28,944 nt of DNA. It comes from JAQAZP01 sp965531145 (GTDB taxonomy: Bacteria > Acidobacteriota > JAQAZP01). Made by a program: the position numbers and the translations under genes. Location: positions 1 through 28,944 of the forward strand of contig CBESOE010000041.1 in assembly GCA_965531145.1 (NCBI GenBank), read 5' to 3'. Position 1 is the stretch's first letter, and every line of letters starts with the position of its first letter. Below the pieces are notes generated by a model. The model was not told the DNA's origin and did not search any database. It saw nothing but the letters and a program-made list of their open reading frames with translations. Of this stretch, positions 1 through 7,776 are shown piece after piece.

Positions 1-15
1 GAGTAAGGGGGGACG

Positions 16-1005
16 TCACTTGGTGCTGTAGCGGAGCGCGTTGAAAATCACCTTGCTGCCGTCCCGCTCCAGGCCGAAAGGCAGTTCGCGATACCCGGCA
101 AAGGCCTCGCGCAACCGGTCCTGGCGCTCCCGCGGGCAGTAGAGCAGCAGGAACCCTCCGCCGCCCGCCCCCACCACCTTGCCGCCCAGGGCACCGGCGT
201 CGCGGGCCGCCTCGTAGAGCCGGTCGATGCCCTGGTTGGAGATGGTGTCGGCCAGTTCACGCTTGATACACCAGCCGTCGTGCAGTGCCCGGCCCACCTC
301 GTCGATCCGCCCGGCCAGCAGGCTCTGCTTCACCAGCGGCACCAGCCCGCGAAGGCTGTCCAGCTGACCGATGCGGCTGGAGATGTTCTCCTTCTGGGTC
401 TCCAGAACACTGGCCGCACTGCGGGTGGAATTGAGATACCAGAGCATCAGCTGCTCGCCCAGACGGCGCTTGTCGCCCTCGCTGATCCCGATGCGGCGGC
501 AGTCCACCCGGCCATCCACACCGACGTCGAAGTGACGCAGGTTTCCGTAGGCGGCGATATACTGGTCCTGGATACCGATGGGGCGGCCGAGGGTCTCCAC
601 CTCGATCTGCACCGCCTCCCGGGCCAGGCGCTCAGCCGTCACCTGTTCGCCATTGAAGGCGTAAAAGGCATTGAGCAGCCCCACGGTGATACTGCTGGAA
701 GAGCCCAGCCCGCACCCTTCGGACGGGATGTCGGCCAGGGTGGTGATCTCCACACCCTTCTCGATGCCGGTGATGCGCATCGCCTCGCGGATCAGGTCGT
801 GGGAAATGCTGTCCACGTTCTCCACGATCTCACGGTCCGAGTAGTTGAGAACGATCAGATCGTCGAACCGCTCCTTGATGATCACGAAGACATACTTGTC
901 GATGGCCGTGCTGATGAAGGTGGTCCCTTCCCGGCGGAAGTAGTCGGGGAAATCGGTTCCACCACCGGCCAGGCTGACACGCAGGGGGGTCTGGGTAATG
1001 ATCAC
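16..1005 (-). CDS. GHMP family sugar kinase, HddA-like (probable heptose 7-phosphate kinase)
   Basis: Predicted cytoplasmic kinase that phosphorylates C1 of a sugar phosphate; the nearest characterised type is D-glycero-D-manno-heptose 7-phosphate kinase of the GDP-heptose route. Visible GHMP features are the N-terminal TPLRVSLAGGGTDFP (residues 6-20), the ATP-binding loop PSEGCGLGSSSS (94-105), the GIQDQY segment with probable catalytic Asp147, and the C-terminal glycine-rich GGKVVGAGGGGF (274-285). Its 329 residues are normal for the family. The start is a GTG; the upstream aminotransferase gene stops only 3 bases before it, so the two are co-transcribed. The substrate (heptose, or another C6/C7 sugar such as fucose) is inferred. 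The isomerase and nucleotidyltransferase expected beside it would lie left of the window. Confidence 0.85.
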   Translation of the reverse strand: MIITQTPLRVSLAGGGTDFPDYFRREGTTFISTAIDKYVFVIIKERFDDLIVLNYSDREIVENVDSISHDLIREAMRITGIEKGVEITTLADIPSEGCGLGSSSSITVGLLNAFYAFNGEQVTAERLAREAVQIEVETLGRPIGIQDQYIAAYGNLRHFDVGVDGRVDCRRIGISEGDKRRLGEQLMLWYLNSTRSAASVLETQKENISSRIGQLDSLRGLVPLVKQSLLAGRIDEVGRALHDGWCIKRELADTISNQGIDRLYEAARDAGALGGKVVGAGGGGFLLLYCPRERQDRLREAFAGYRELPFGLERDGSKVIFNALRYSTK

Positions 1006-1008
1006 GGC

Positions 1009-2229
1009 TCAGGCATTCCTGTAGAAATCGGCGATGGCGTTGACCACGGTCTCCATCCGCTCCTGCCCCAGTTCGGGGAAGATTGGCAGGGCCAGGGTCT
1101 GGCCGGCGGCCAGTTCGCTCACCGGGAACTGCCCGGGCCGTCCGCCGAGGTCGGCAAAGCACTCCTGCAGGTGCAGGGGCACCGGGTAGTAAATATCGCA
1201 GCCGATCTTCCGCTGCTGCAGGTGGTCGCGGAGTTCGTCCCGGCGGTGACAGCGGATGACATACTGATTGTAGATGTGGCGGTGGCCCGCCGGCGGCGTC
1301 TGATCGCTGCGCGGGGCGCCGCTGCCCGCCACCGGCGATTCCAGCGGCAGGGCGATGATACAGCGCTCCGGATCCACCAGCCCGGCGTCGAGGAAGAGCC
1401 GGTTGTAGGCCGCGGCATTCTGCTGGCGCCCCGCGGTCCAGCCGTCGAGGTAGCGCAGTTTGACCCGCAGCACGGCGGCCTGCAGGGCATCCAGCCGGAA
1501 GTTGCCGCCCACCATGTGGTGGTAATACTTCCTCTCGCTGCCATGCATCCGCAGTTCCTGGAGCCGCGCCGCCAGGTCGGCATCACCGGTGGTCACCAGA
1601 CCGCCGTCCCCGAACCCTCCGAGGTTCTTGCTGGGGAAGAAGCTGAAACAACCCACCCGCCCCATACTGCCGGCCCGGCGGCCCTTGTACTCGGTGCCGA
1701 TGGCCTGGGCCGCGTCCTCGATCACCGGCACGCCGCGGCTGTGGGCGATGGCGAGGATGGGGTCCATGTCGGCCGCCTGACCGTAGAGGTGTACGGGCAG
1801 GATCGCCCTGGTCCGCGGGGTGAACACACCCTCCACCAGGTTGGGGTCGAGGTTGAAGCTCACCGGATCGATATCGGCGAAGACCGGAACCGCGCCCAGG
1901 CGGAAAATGCTGCCCGCGGTGGCGAAGAAAGTGTAGGGCGTGGTGACGACCTCGTCGCCGGCCCCCACCCCGCAGGCCATCAGCGCGGCCAGCAAGGCAT
2001 CGGTACCGCTGGAAACCCCCACGGCGTGACCACAGTCGCAGTAGCCGGCGGCCTCCTCTTCCAGGCTTTTGACCTCCGGGCCGAGGATGAAGTACTGGCT
2101 CTCGCAGACCCCGCGAACCGCTTCGTCCAGCTCGGACCGGATGGCGGCATACTGGGCTTTCAGGTCGAGCAACGGCACCCCGGCCGCCTGGTGACTGTCA
2201 CCGCTTTTTCCGCTCATGTCGCTCCCCAT
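1009..2229 (-). CDS. DegT/DnrJ/EryC1/StrS family sugar aminotransferase
   Basis: PLP-dependent enzyme that aminates a keto-sugar nucleotide, most probably at C3 by resemblance to the WbpE type. It contains the family opening VPLLDLKAQY (18-27), the SQYFILGPEV stretch, SSGTDAL (73-79), the PLP-pyridine Asp in VIEDAAQ (Asp172) and the Schiff-base lysine in FFPSKNLGGFGDGG (Lys201). It has 406 residues. ATG at 2229 is chosen because GGAAGA lies about 6 bases upstream. A GTG at 2232 directly precedes it, and an ATG at 2217 with its own GGGGAG is a real alternative. It is followed by the GHMP kinase after 3 bases. Gmd, elsewhere in the window, makes a 4-keto sugar, so a perosamine-type C4 amination cannot be excluded. 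Confidence 0.9.
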   Translation of the reverse strand: MGSDMSGKSGDSHQAAGVPLLDLKAQYAAIRSELDEAVRGVCESQYFILGPEVKSLEEEAAGYCDCGHAVGVSSGTDALLAALMACGVGAGDEVVTTPYTFFATAGSIFRLGAVPVFADIDPVSFNLDPNLVEGVFTPRTRAILPVHLYGQAADMDPILAIAHSRGVPVIEDAAQAIGTEYKGRRAGSMGRVGCFSFFPSKNLGGFGDGGLVTTGDADLAARLQELRMHGSERKYYHHMVGGNFRLDALQAAVLRVKLRYLDGWTAGRQQNAAAYNRLFLDAGLVDPERCIIALPLESPVAGSGAPRSDQTPPAGHRHIYNQYVIRCHRRDELRDHLQQRKIGCDIYYPVPLHLQECFADLGGRPGQFPVSELAAGQTLALPIFPELGQERMETVVNAIADFYRNA

Positions 2230-2398
2230 CACCGTTCTTCCGCATCAGGGGCCGGACGGCTCGAAAACCCACCGCCCCGACCGTGTGAAACACCGTATAA
2301 CTGACTGTAATCATAATTGGTTGCACGAACGGGTCATGGTAGCAGATGCGCTCTCCCGCTGTCCATCGTTTTTGCTGGCGGCCCGGGGCCGGAAGCTC

Positions 2399-4288
2399 CT
2401 AGTAGAGGTATCCCATGGCCTTGAGTTTCTCGGCCACTTCGGGATCGAGAACCAGTTCATCCCCAGGGTCCGCACCACTGCCGGCGGCCAGGGTCAGGGC
2501 CAGAGACTCCAGCTCGGCGGCCTTCTCCGGCTCCACCTCCGCAAGGTTCTCCTTCTCTCCGGGATCCGCATCGAGATCCACCAGGCGGATCCCCTTCTCC
2601 AGCCCGCTCAACTTCTCGTGGATACGGGTAAACTTCCAGTTCCCCTGCTGGATGCTGAATCCCTGATCGTGCCCGTGCTGGCTGAAGGCCAGTCGCTCCT
2701 CCCGTGCCCCGAGCTCCTCCCGCGCCCCGAAGAGATCGGCGCCCTTCATCGACGGCGGAACCGCCACACCGAGAATTCTCAGCAGGGTGGGCGCCACGTC
2801 GATGCTCTCGGTGAGCCGGCTCACCGTGGCCGGCATGCGGCGTTCGCCGGGCGTGCGGATGATCAGGGGGATGCGGAGTTGCTCGGCATAGAGCCCGTGG
2901 TGGCCGAAGAAGATATTGTGCTCGCCCAGCCCCTCACCGTGATCCGCGGTGAGGGCCATGATGGTCCGCCCGGTGAGGTCCATCCGCTGGAGCTGCTTCC
3001 AGAGCACGCCAAAGGCGTGATCGGTGGCCGACACCTCCCCGCGATACATGGCGGCCGGATAGTCCGGATCGGTGATGCCCTGGAACCAGTGCCGCGGCTG
3101 GTTGGCCAGCTGCACACCATAGCGGTGCCGAATCTGGCGCTCGATGGGTGGCCGGTCCGCTGCCCGCCACTGTTCACCATCGCTGTACATCCGGTCGAAG
3201 GGCGGGACCGGCGTGTAGGGCAAATGCGGGTCATAGTAGTGGATCCAGAGAAAGAAAGGTTCACCGCGGTGCTCCGCGATCCAGGAGAGCGCCATCACCG
3301 TTGTGTCCAGCGCCATCCGTTCCATCTGCGGATACCTCACGTCCTCGAATCCCTGGCCCAGCCCTGAGTGCCCGGGGCCGAGGTGCCATGCGCCAACCAT
3401 GGCCGCGGTGCGATAGCCGCTCTCCTTCAGCAGTTCGGCCAGGGTGACCGCCTCCTCCGCCAGCTTCTCGGCATTGTGCGTCACCCCGTGGCTCACACCG
3501 TACTGGGAGGTGAACAGGCAGGCGTGGGAGGGCAGGGTGTTGTTGAACTGGCTGACCACCTGTTCGAAGACCACCCCCTCCCAGGCCAGCCGGTCAATAT
3601 TGGGCGTCCGCACCTCGGCGCTGCCGTAGCACCCGAGGTGGTCGGCGCGCAGCGTGTCCACGGTGATCAGGATCACGTTGGGCCGGATGTCCTTCCCCGC
3701 CTCCACCGCCGGGCGCCGGCTCCGCTGAACAATGCGCGGGCGGGACCAGATCGCATGCACCCGCCATACCGCCCCGGGATGGAACAGTGTCTCGAGGACC
3801 AGTGTTACCGGTCGCCCCGCATAAGCGGCGAGGTTCAATTGAACTCGCCGAACCTTGTTCAGGTCGTCCCGGGTATTGAACGTGTCATGGTACAGGGTTT
3901 CCGTCGCCTGGTCGTCCCGGATCCCGATGGTGAACTCCACCAGGTGAGGGTCCTCCGGCTCCTCCCGAGGTCTCCCCTTGAGCCCGAGGTCCACCGAGAA
4001 CACCGGCCCCCGGGCCAGGTCCACCTGGTATTCCACCGTGGCGGACCGCCGCGCAAAGATCCCGTTGACGTGGGAGCGGTCCGCGATGCGGCTCTCGTTG
4101 ATCCAGACCGCCGCCTTTGAGTCCGCCGGGGCGGCGGCGGGCTCCGAAACCACGGCGCCGGGATAGAGGTAGACAAAGTCCAGCACTTCACGGAGCTCCC
4201 GGTCCCGTTCCCCGAGACAGCCCACCATTGTGAGCAGTCCCGGCAGGATGAGGAAGCAGAACATTCTGATCGGCCAGGGGGATGACAT
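2399..4288 (-). CDS. Sulfatase-fold (alkaline phosphatase superfamily) lipoprotein with Thr at the nucleophile position
   Basis: Predicted envelope hydrolase or phosphotransferase of 629 residues. Residues 1-24 look like a lipoprotein signal ending in TMVGC (Cys24). Residues about 40-185 resemble a beta-sandwich accessory domain. The catalytic domain begins at VILITVDTLRADHLGCYG (Asp211, metal) and continues with TLPSHACLFTS (251-261) and TADHGEGLGEH (447-457). The Cys or Ser that becomes formylglycine in true sulfatases is Thr251 here, as in phosphotransferases of the same fold, so sulfatase activity is doubtful. The C-terminus KAMGYLY matches the tail commonly seen in this subgroup. ATG at 4288 is chosen: it precedes the signal sequence and has GAGGTG about 6 bases upstream. 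The open frame extending to 4627 runs into the neighbouring gene and is not used. Confidence 0.87.
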   Translation of the reverse strand: MSSPWPIRMFCFLILPGLLTMVGCLGERDRELREVLDFVYLYPGAVVSEPAAAPADSKAAVWINESRIADRSHVNGIFARRSATVEYQVDLARGPVFSVDLGLKGRPREEPEDPHLVEFTIGIRDDQATETLYHDTFNTRDDLNKVRRVQLNLAAYAGRPVTLVLETLFHPGAVWRVHAIWSRPRIVQRSRRPAVEAGKDIRPNVILITVDTLRADHLGCYGSAEVRTPNIDRLAWEGVVFEQVVSQFNNTLPSHACLFTSQYGVSHGVTHNAEKLAEEAVTLAELLKESGYRTAAMVGAWHLGPGHSGLGQGFEDVRYPQMERMALDTTVMALSWIAEHRGEPFFLWIHYYDPHLPYTPVPPFDRMYSDGEQWRAADRPPIERQIRHRYGVQLANQPRHWFQGITDPDYPAAMYRGEVSATDHAFGVLWKQLQRMDLTGRTIMALTADHGEGLGEHNIFFGHHGLYAEQLRIPLIIRTPGERRMPATVSRLTESIDVAPTLLRILGVAVPPSMKGADLFGAREELGAREERLAFSQHGHDQGFSIQQGNWKFTRIHEKLSGLEKGIRLVDLDADPGEKENLAEVEPEKAAELESLALTLAAGSGADPGDELVLDPEVAEKLKAMGYLY

Positions 4289-4306
4289 GGATACACCTCG
4301 GCGGGG

Positions 4307-4335
4307 ATTATGCCACTTTTGCCGAGGGTGGTGAA
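4307..4335 (-). promoter_or_regulatory. Possible sigma70 promoter for the sulfatase-like gene
   Basis: On the minus strand, TTCACC and CATAAT are separated by 17 bases in the 62-base gap before the gene. The predicted transcript start would leave only about 12 bases before the ATG, which is tight. This is a pattern match only. Confidence 0.3.
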
Positions 4336-4350
4336 GCCGGGAGCGGTGGG

Positions 4351-5961
4351 TCAGGCCGAACGGATTCTGCTGCGCCCGGGGGTGGAGGCCGGGGCCGCAT
4401 CCGTCTCGGCAGCGGTGGCCGCCTCCCGGGCCAGTTCCAGCCGCTGCATGAAATACTCGTCGTAGACCCGGGGGGTGAAGAGTGCCAACGCCTGGCGGAG
4501 CTGGCCGCCGAGGAGGTCCACCAGGGAGTAGACCTGGAAGTAGAGCCGGGCCGAACTCAGCGACCGGCTCAACTGCAGCCGGGCCTTGAGCCCGGGATCG
4601 CTGGCCAGCGGAATCTCCAGCAACCATACCTTTTCCTCATCGGGGCACCCCTTGCCGGGGAGATCCGCCGGCTCGGTCCCCGAGGGGGACCAGTCCCAGT
4701 GAAACATCCTCCAGTCCGGACCGTCACTGGCCACGGCCACGTCGATGCGGGCCCGGCAAAAACCGAGGTGCTGGAACAGCACGGCCAGTTGCCCGAACAG
4801 TTCGGCCGGGCTCCGTGCCTCGGTCAGTTTGCTCGCCGCGGCCCGGATGAAAATCTGGTTGGAGAGGATCCGGCGCTGGAAGAAAAAGGCCCGCTGCACC
4901 AGGTCGCGGAACTCCTTGAATTCGTGGTAGCCCAGCCGGGTGAAGATCAGCGCCAGCACCACGCTGACCAGCAGGGTCATCACCGCAATGCCCATGGTAC
5001 GGTTGACCATCAGGACAAAGGCGGCGACGCCGAAAGCGGCGGTGACCATGTACATCACCAGGACGATCACCCGCTGGGAGACCCCGCCCCGCAGCAGCTG
5101 GTGGTGGATATGACCGCCATCGGCCTGGAACAGCGGCTTGCCGGCAAACAACCGCCGCAGGATGGTGACACCGGTCTCAATGATCGGCACTCCGAGGATC
5201 AGCAGCGGAATGGCGATGGAAACAACGATGGAGCTCTTGCCGCCGGTGCGCACGGCCAGGGCGGCCAACAGGAAGCCAAGAAAGTAGCTGCCGCCGTCGC
5301 CCATGAATATCCGGGCCGGATAAAAGTTGAAGCGCAGGAAGCCGAGGGTGGCACCGACGATGGTCACCGTGAAGATGGCGATCAGCACCCGGCCGTTGAC
5401 CAGGGCCATCAGCCCCACCGATATCGAAATCAGGCAGGCCAGGCCGCCGGCCAGGCCGTCCAACCCGTCCACCATGTTGAAGGCATTGGTCACCCCCACC
5501 AGCCAGATCACGGTCACCGGCAGGGCCAGCCAGCCCAGGGTGACCGGGTCACCGCTCAGCGGGTTGGTGATCAGTTCGATGCGCAGGCCAAACCCGAAAC
5601 TGATCAGGGCGGCAGAGGTCTGGACCGCCAGCTTGAACCAGGGGTTCAGGCCCCGCAGGTCGTCCACCAGACCCACCAGGAACAGCAGCGTGGCCGGGAC
5701 GAAGAGTACCCGGAGGTTGCTGAGGTGAATGTTGAAGACCTGGGTCACGTTGTTGTCGAAGAGCAGGAGCAGGGAGAGGGTGGCGACCACCGAAAAGTAG
5801 ATGGCGATACCGCCCAGACGGGGGATGGACCGGGCATGGATTTTCCGTTCACCGGTGGTGTCCTGACCGATGCCGTAGCGCTCACTGAGCCGGAGGACCA
5901 GCGGCGTCAAAAAGAGCGAGATACAGATCGACGAGAAAAAAAGCGCCAGGTATGTCTTCAT
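4351..5961 (-). CDS. WecA/TagO-type undecaprenyl-phosphate sugar-1-phosphate transferase with C-terminal extension
   Basis: Integral membrane enzyme of the MraY/WecA family that transfers a HexNAc-1-phosphate (typically GlcNAc) from a UDP-sugar to undecaprenyl phosphate, starting a lipid-linked glycan. Family motifs are clear: KIHARSIPRLGG (40-51), LVDDLRG (98-104) with the Asp pair 100-101, NAFNMVDGLDGLAGG (159-173), ARIFMGDGGSYFLG (216-229) and the His motif HIHHQLL (284-290). About 11 hydrophobic segments fill residues 1-345. The protein is 536 residues against roughly 320-370 for the usual enzyme; the extra approximately 180 residues at the end are soluble-looking and unrecognised. It is upstream of the sulfatase-like gene with a 62-base gap. 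The ATG has only a weak ribosome-binding site. Confidence 0.9.
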   Translation of the reverse strand: MKTYLALFFSSICISLFLTPLVLRLSERYGIGQDTTGERKIHARSIPRLGGIAIYFSVVATLSLLLLFDNNVTQVFNIHLSNLRVLFVPATLLFLVGLVDDLRGLNPWFKLAVQTSAALISFGFGLRIELITNPLSGDPVTLGWLALPVTVIWLVGVTNAFNMVDGLDGLAGGLACLISISVGLMALVNGRVLIAIFTVTIVGATLGFLRFNFYPARIFMGDGGSYFLGFLLAALAVRTGGKSSIVVSIAIPLLILGVPIIETGVTILRRLFAGKPLFQADGGHIHHQLLRGGVSQRVIVLVMYMVTAAFGVAAFVLMVNRTMGIAVMTLLVSVVLALIFTRLGYHEFKEFRDLVQRAFFFQRRILSNQIFIRAAASKLTEARSPAELFGQLAVLFQHLGFCRARIDVAVASDGPDWRMFHWDWSPSGTEPADLPGKGCPDEEKVWLLEIPLASDPGLKARLQLSRSLSSARLYFQVYSLVDLLGGQLRQALALFTPRVYDEYFMQRLELAREAATAAETDAAPASTPGRSRIRSA

Positions 5962-6254
5962 GGATTCACGCGATCACCGGCCGGCGATTATTACAGTGAC
6001 ACGGACACAGGAACACTGCCGGCCGCCCGCATCGTTCATGAAAAAGCTTCAGCCGGGCAACCTCTCAACCATTCATCGATACATATTTCAACGGACATAA
6101 CCGATTTATCGACGTCAAATTCCCGCCGCTGCCCCCCCCGGGCAAAGCAACGGCCCGGTTTCATACTGATCTGGTAGAGCTTCCCGATTAGGCTGAACAT
6201 ACCATTCCTCTGCCAAAGAGACAAGGGGTTGAGGACCGGGAGACCACTGAACCT
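5962..6254. other. Intergenic region upstream of the WecA-type gene
   Basis: This 293-base gap is less GC-rich than its surroundings and holds no convincing gene. On the minus strand a possible promoter TTGTCT-17 bases-TATGTT lies near 6190-6220, which would give the WecA-type gene a leader of more than 200 bases. A short hairpin (6247-6266) spans the stop codon of the radical SAM gene but has no T tract. A run of C residues near 6130 sits next to a CCGGGC/GCCCGG inverted repeat. A 62-codon open frame (6036-6224, minus) shows no family resemblance. Confidence 0.4.
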
Positions 6255-7775
6255 TCAGGGTTTCAGGCGCCGGCGGTGGATCAGGTGGATGGCCAGGGTG
6301 CCGGCACGGCAGACCACGGACTTGACCGCAGCGGAGAGGGCGCGAACCAGGTTCAGCGGCTGGCGCCAGCCGGGAAGATAGCGGTTGAACAGGGGGACTT
6401 CGTTGTTCACCAGGCGGATGGCGAACCAGTAGAACATCGCCGGGTACCGCCCGCGGAACATCAACCGGTTCTGGTTGCGCTGGGACCAGACCTGGTCCTC
6501 CACCACCCGGTCCTTCACCTCCTCGTAAAACTGCGTGCCCTTGATGGGGAAGGCCACCGAGGGGCCAAAGTGGTCGGGCTTTGTTTCCTTGAGAAACCGA
6601 ACGGTGGCGAGGATATCGCGGCGGGTCTCGCCAGGGTAACCGAGCATGATGAAGTGTCCCACCTCGATCCCGGCCTCCCTGGTCATGGCCGTGGCCTCCC
6701 GCACCTGCTCGAGGGTGAACTTCTTGTTCATCCGGTCGATGACATGCTGTGCCCCCGACTCCGCACCGTACCAGATGCGGAAACAGCCGATCCGCTTGAG
6801 GGTGGCGATGGTCTCCCGGTCGATGCAATCCACCCGGGAAAGGCACTCGAAGGGGATCGCCGCGTCCTCCGCCTCCACCGCCTCGGCAAAACGGACAACC
6901 CACTTGCGGTTCAGGGTCAGCACGTCGTCGGCGATCCAGACCGCATCCGGCTGGTACTGTTCCTTGATCTGCTTCAACTCCCGGGCCACATCACCCGGGT
7001 CACGCTGGCGGTGGGTCTGGCCGAAGACCTCCCGCGAACACCAGCTGCAGTCAAAGGGGCAGCCCCTGGCGGTGAGGATGGATATCGAGGCCTCGCCGTG
7101 GCGGCTGCGCCAGCTGCGCAGGTAGTGCTGGAAATCGATGGCCTTGCGGTCGGGCCAGGGCAGCAGGTCCAGGTCTTTCATGGCCGGCCGCGGAGCGGTG
7201 CGGTGAAGGCCGCCGTCCCGCGGCAGGACCAGCCCCGCCACCTCGTCCATCTCCCCGGCGTCGGTTCCCTGGTCCAGCGCGATGGCCAGCCATTCCGCCA
7301 GGGTTTCCTCCCCCTCCCCCAGGGCCACGGCAGCGGCGCCGGCCCGCAGGTAGTGGTCGAGATACTGGGCCGGGTCCGGCCCGCCCACGATCACCGGAAT
7401 ACCGAAGCCCACGGCGTCGCCCACCATGCGCAGCACGTTCTGCCTGGTGATCACCGTGGCATAGATCCCCACGGTTTTCGGCCGGACTTCGGCCAGGCGA
7501 AGCTGGTAGCCCACCGGATTGAGAAAGGTGGTGTCCAGCACCTCCACCCGGAAACCGGCCTGCTTGAGCCAGGCGGAGAGGTAGAGAATGCCCAGGGGAG
7601 GGTAAGGTTTCATCACCCGCTGCTCCACCTTGTCCGAAGAAAGGTAGTAGCCGTGGGTCAACAGGATATCGGGGCCGGGAGGCGCCCCCCGTCCACGGCG
7701 ATCGTCACGACGGTCACCACGGCGGTCCACGGTCCCCTCTTCTTCGCCATCCGGCCTGAGATAGGTGAGACCCAC
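6255..7775 (-). CDS. B12-binding-domain radical SAM protein
   Basis: Predicted radical S-adenosylmethionine enzyme of 506 residues. An N-terminal cobalamin-binding-type Rossmann domain (about 36-165) includes PYPPLGILYLSAWL (58-71), GGPDP (131-135) and GEGEETL (153-159). The radical SAM domain contains the cluster motif ARGCPFDCSWCS, with Cys239, Cys243 and Cys246 binding the 4Fe-4S cluster. Relatives include cobalamin-dependent methylases and ring-forming enzymes; the substrate is unknown. The start is the GTG at 7775, one base after the TGA of the TPR-fusion gene, with GGAGGG about 8 bases upstream. This gives an Arg/Asp-rich lead-in at residues 17-30 that precedes the recognisable domain. 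It is the last gene of a tightly coupled run, suggesting a role in modifying the same lipid or glycan. Confidence 0.88.
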   Translation of the reverse strand: MGLTYLRPDGEEEGTVDRRGDRRDDRRGRGAPPGPDILLTHGYYLSSDKVEQRVMKPYPPLGILYLSAWLKQAGFRVEVLDTTFLNPVGYQLRLAEVRPKTVGIYATVITRQNVLRMVGDAVGFGIPVIVGGPDPAQYLDHYLRAGAAAVALGEGEETLAEWLAIALDQGTDAGEMDEVAGLVLPRDGGLHRTAPRPAMKDLDLLPWPDRKAIDFQHYLRSWRSRHGEASISILTARGCPFDCSWCSREVFGQTHRQRDPGDVARELKQIKEQYQPDAVWIADDVLTLNRKWVVRFAEAVEAEDAAIPFECLSRVDCIDRETIATLKRIGCFRIWYGAESGAQHVIDRMNKKFTLEQVREATAMTREAGIEVGHFIMLGYPGETRRDILATVRFLKETKPDHFGPSVAFPIKGTQFYEEVKDRVVEDQVWSQRNQNRLMFRGRYPAMFYWFAIRLVNNEVPLFNRYLPGWRQPLNLVRALSAAVKSVVCRAGTLAIHLIHRRRLKP

Positions 7776-7776
7776 G

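Noticed and set aside
280..2304. Long plus-strand open frame of 674 codons antisense to the kinase and aminotransferase genes
   Set aside because: Its protein is Gly/His/Gln-rich with no domain pattern, and it lies opposite two clear enzyme genes. Such frames are common in GC-rich DNA; those at 4282-6177, 10696-12981, 14275-16251 and 24672-26069 were dropped for the same reason.
2233..2398. Promoter or terminator between the sulfatase-like and aminotransferase genes
   Set aside because: The 166-base gap has an AT-richer patch around 2290-2335, but no hexamer pair with correct spacing and no hairpin with a T tract could be found.
6036..6254. In-frame UGA read-through of the radical SAM gene: after its TGA the frame stays open for about 73 codons, and selA and selB are present
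   Set aside because: The hairpin at 6247-6266 spans the stop codon rather than following it as a bacterial SECIS should. The extension resembles nothing, the protein already ends at a normal length, and open runs of this size are frequent here.
6115..6903. 262-codon minus-strand frame overlapping the radical SAM gene
   Set aside because: It is a frame-shifted shadow rich in Gly, Pro and Arg, without any motif. The radical SAM frame carries the conserved cysteines.
7674..7760. Short tandem repeat or CRISPR-like array
   Set aside because: The near-repeating triplets encode the Arg/Asp-rich segment in frame; there are no regular repeats with unique spacers.
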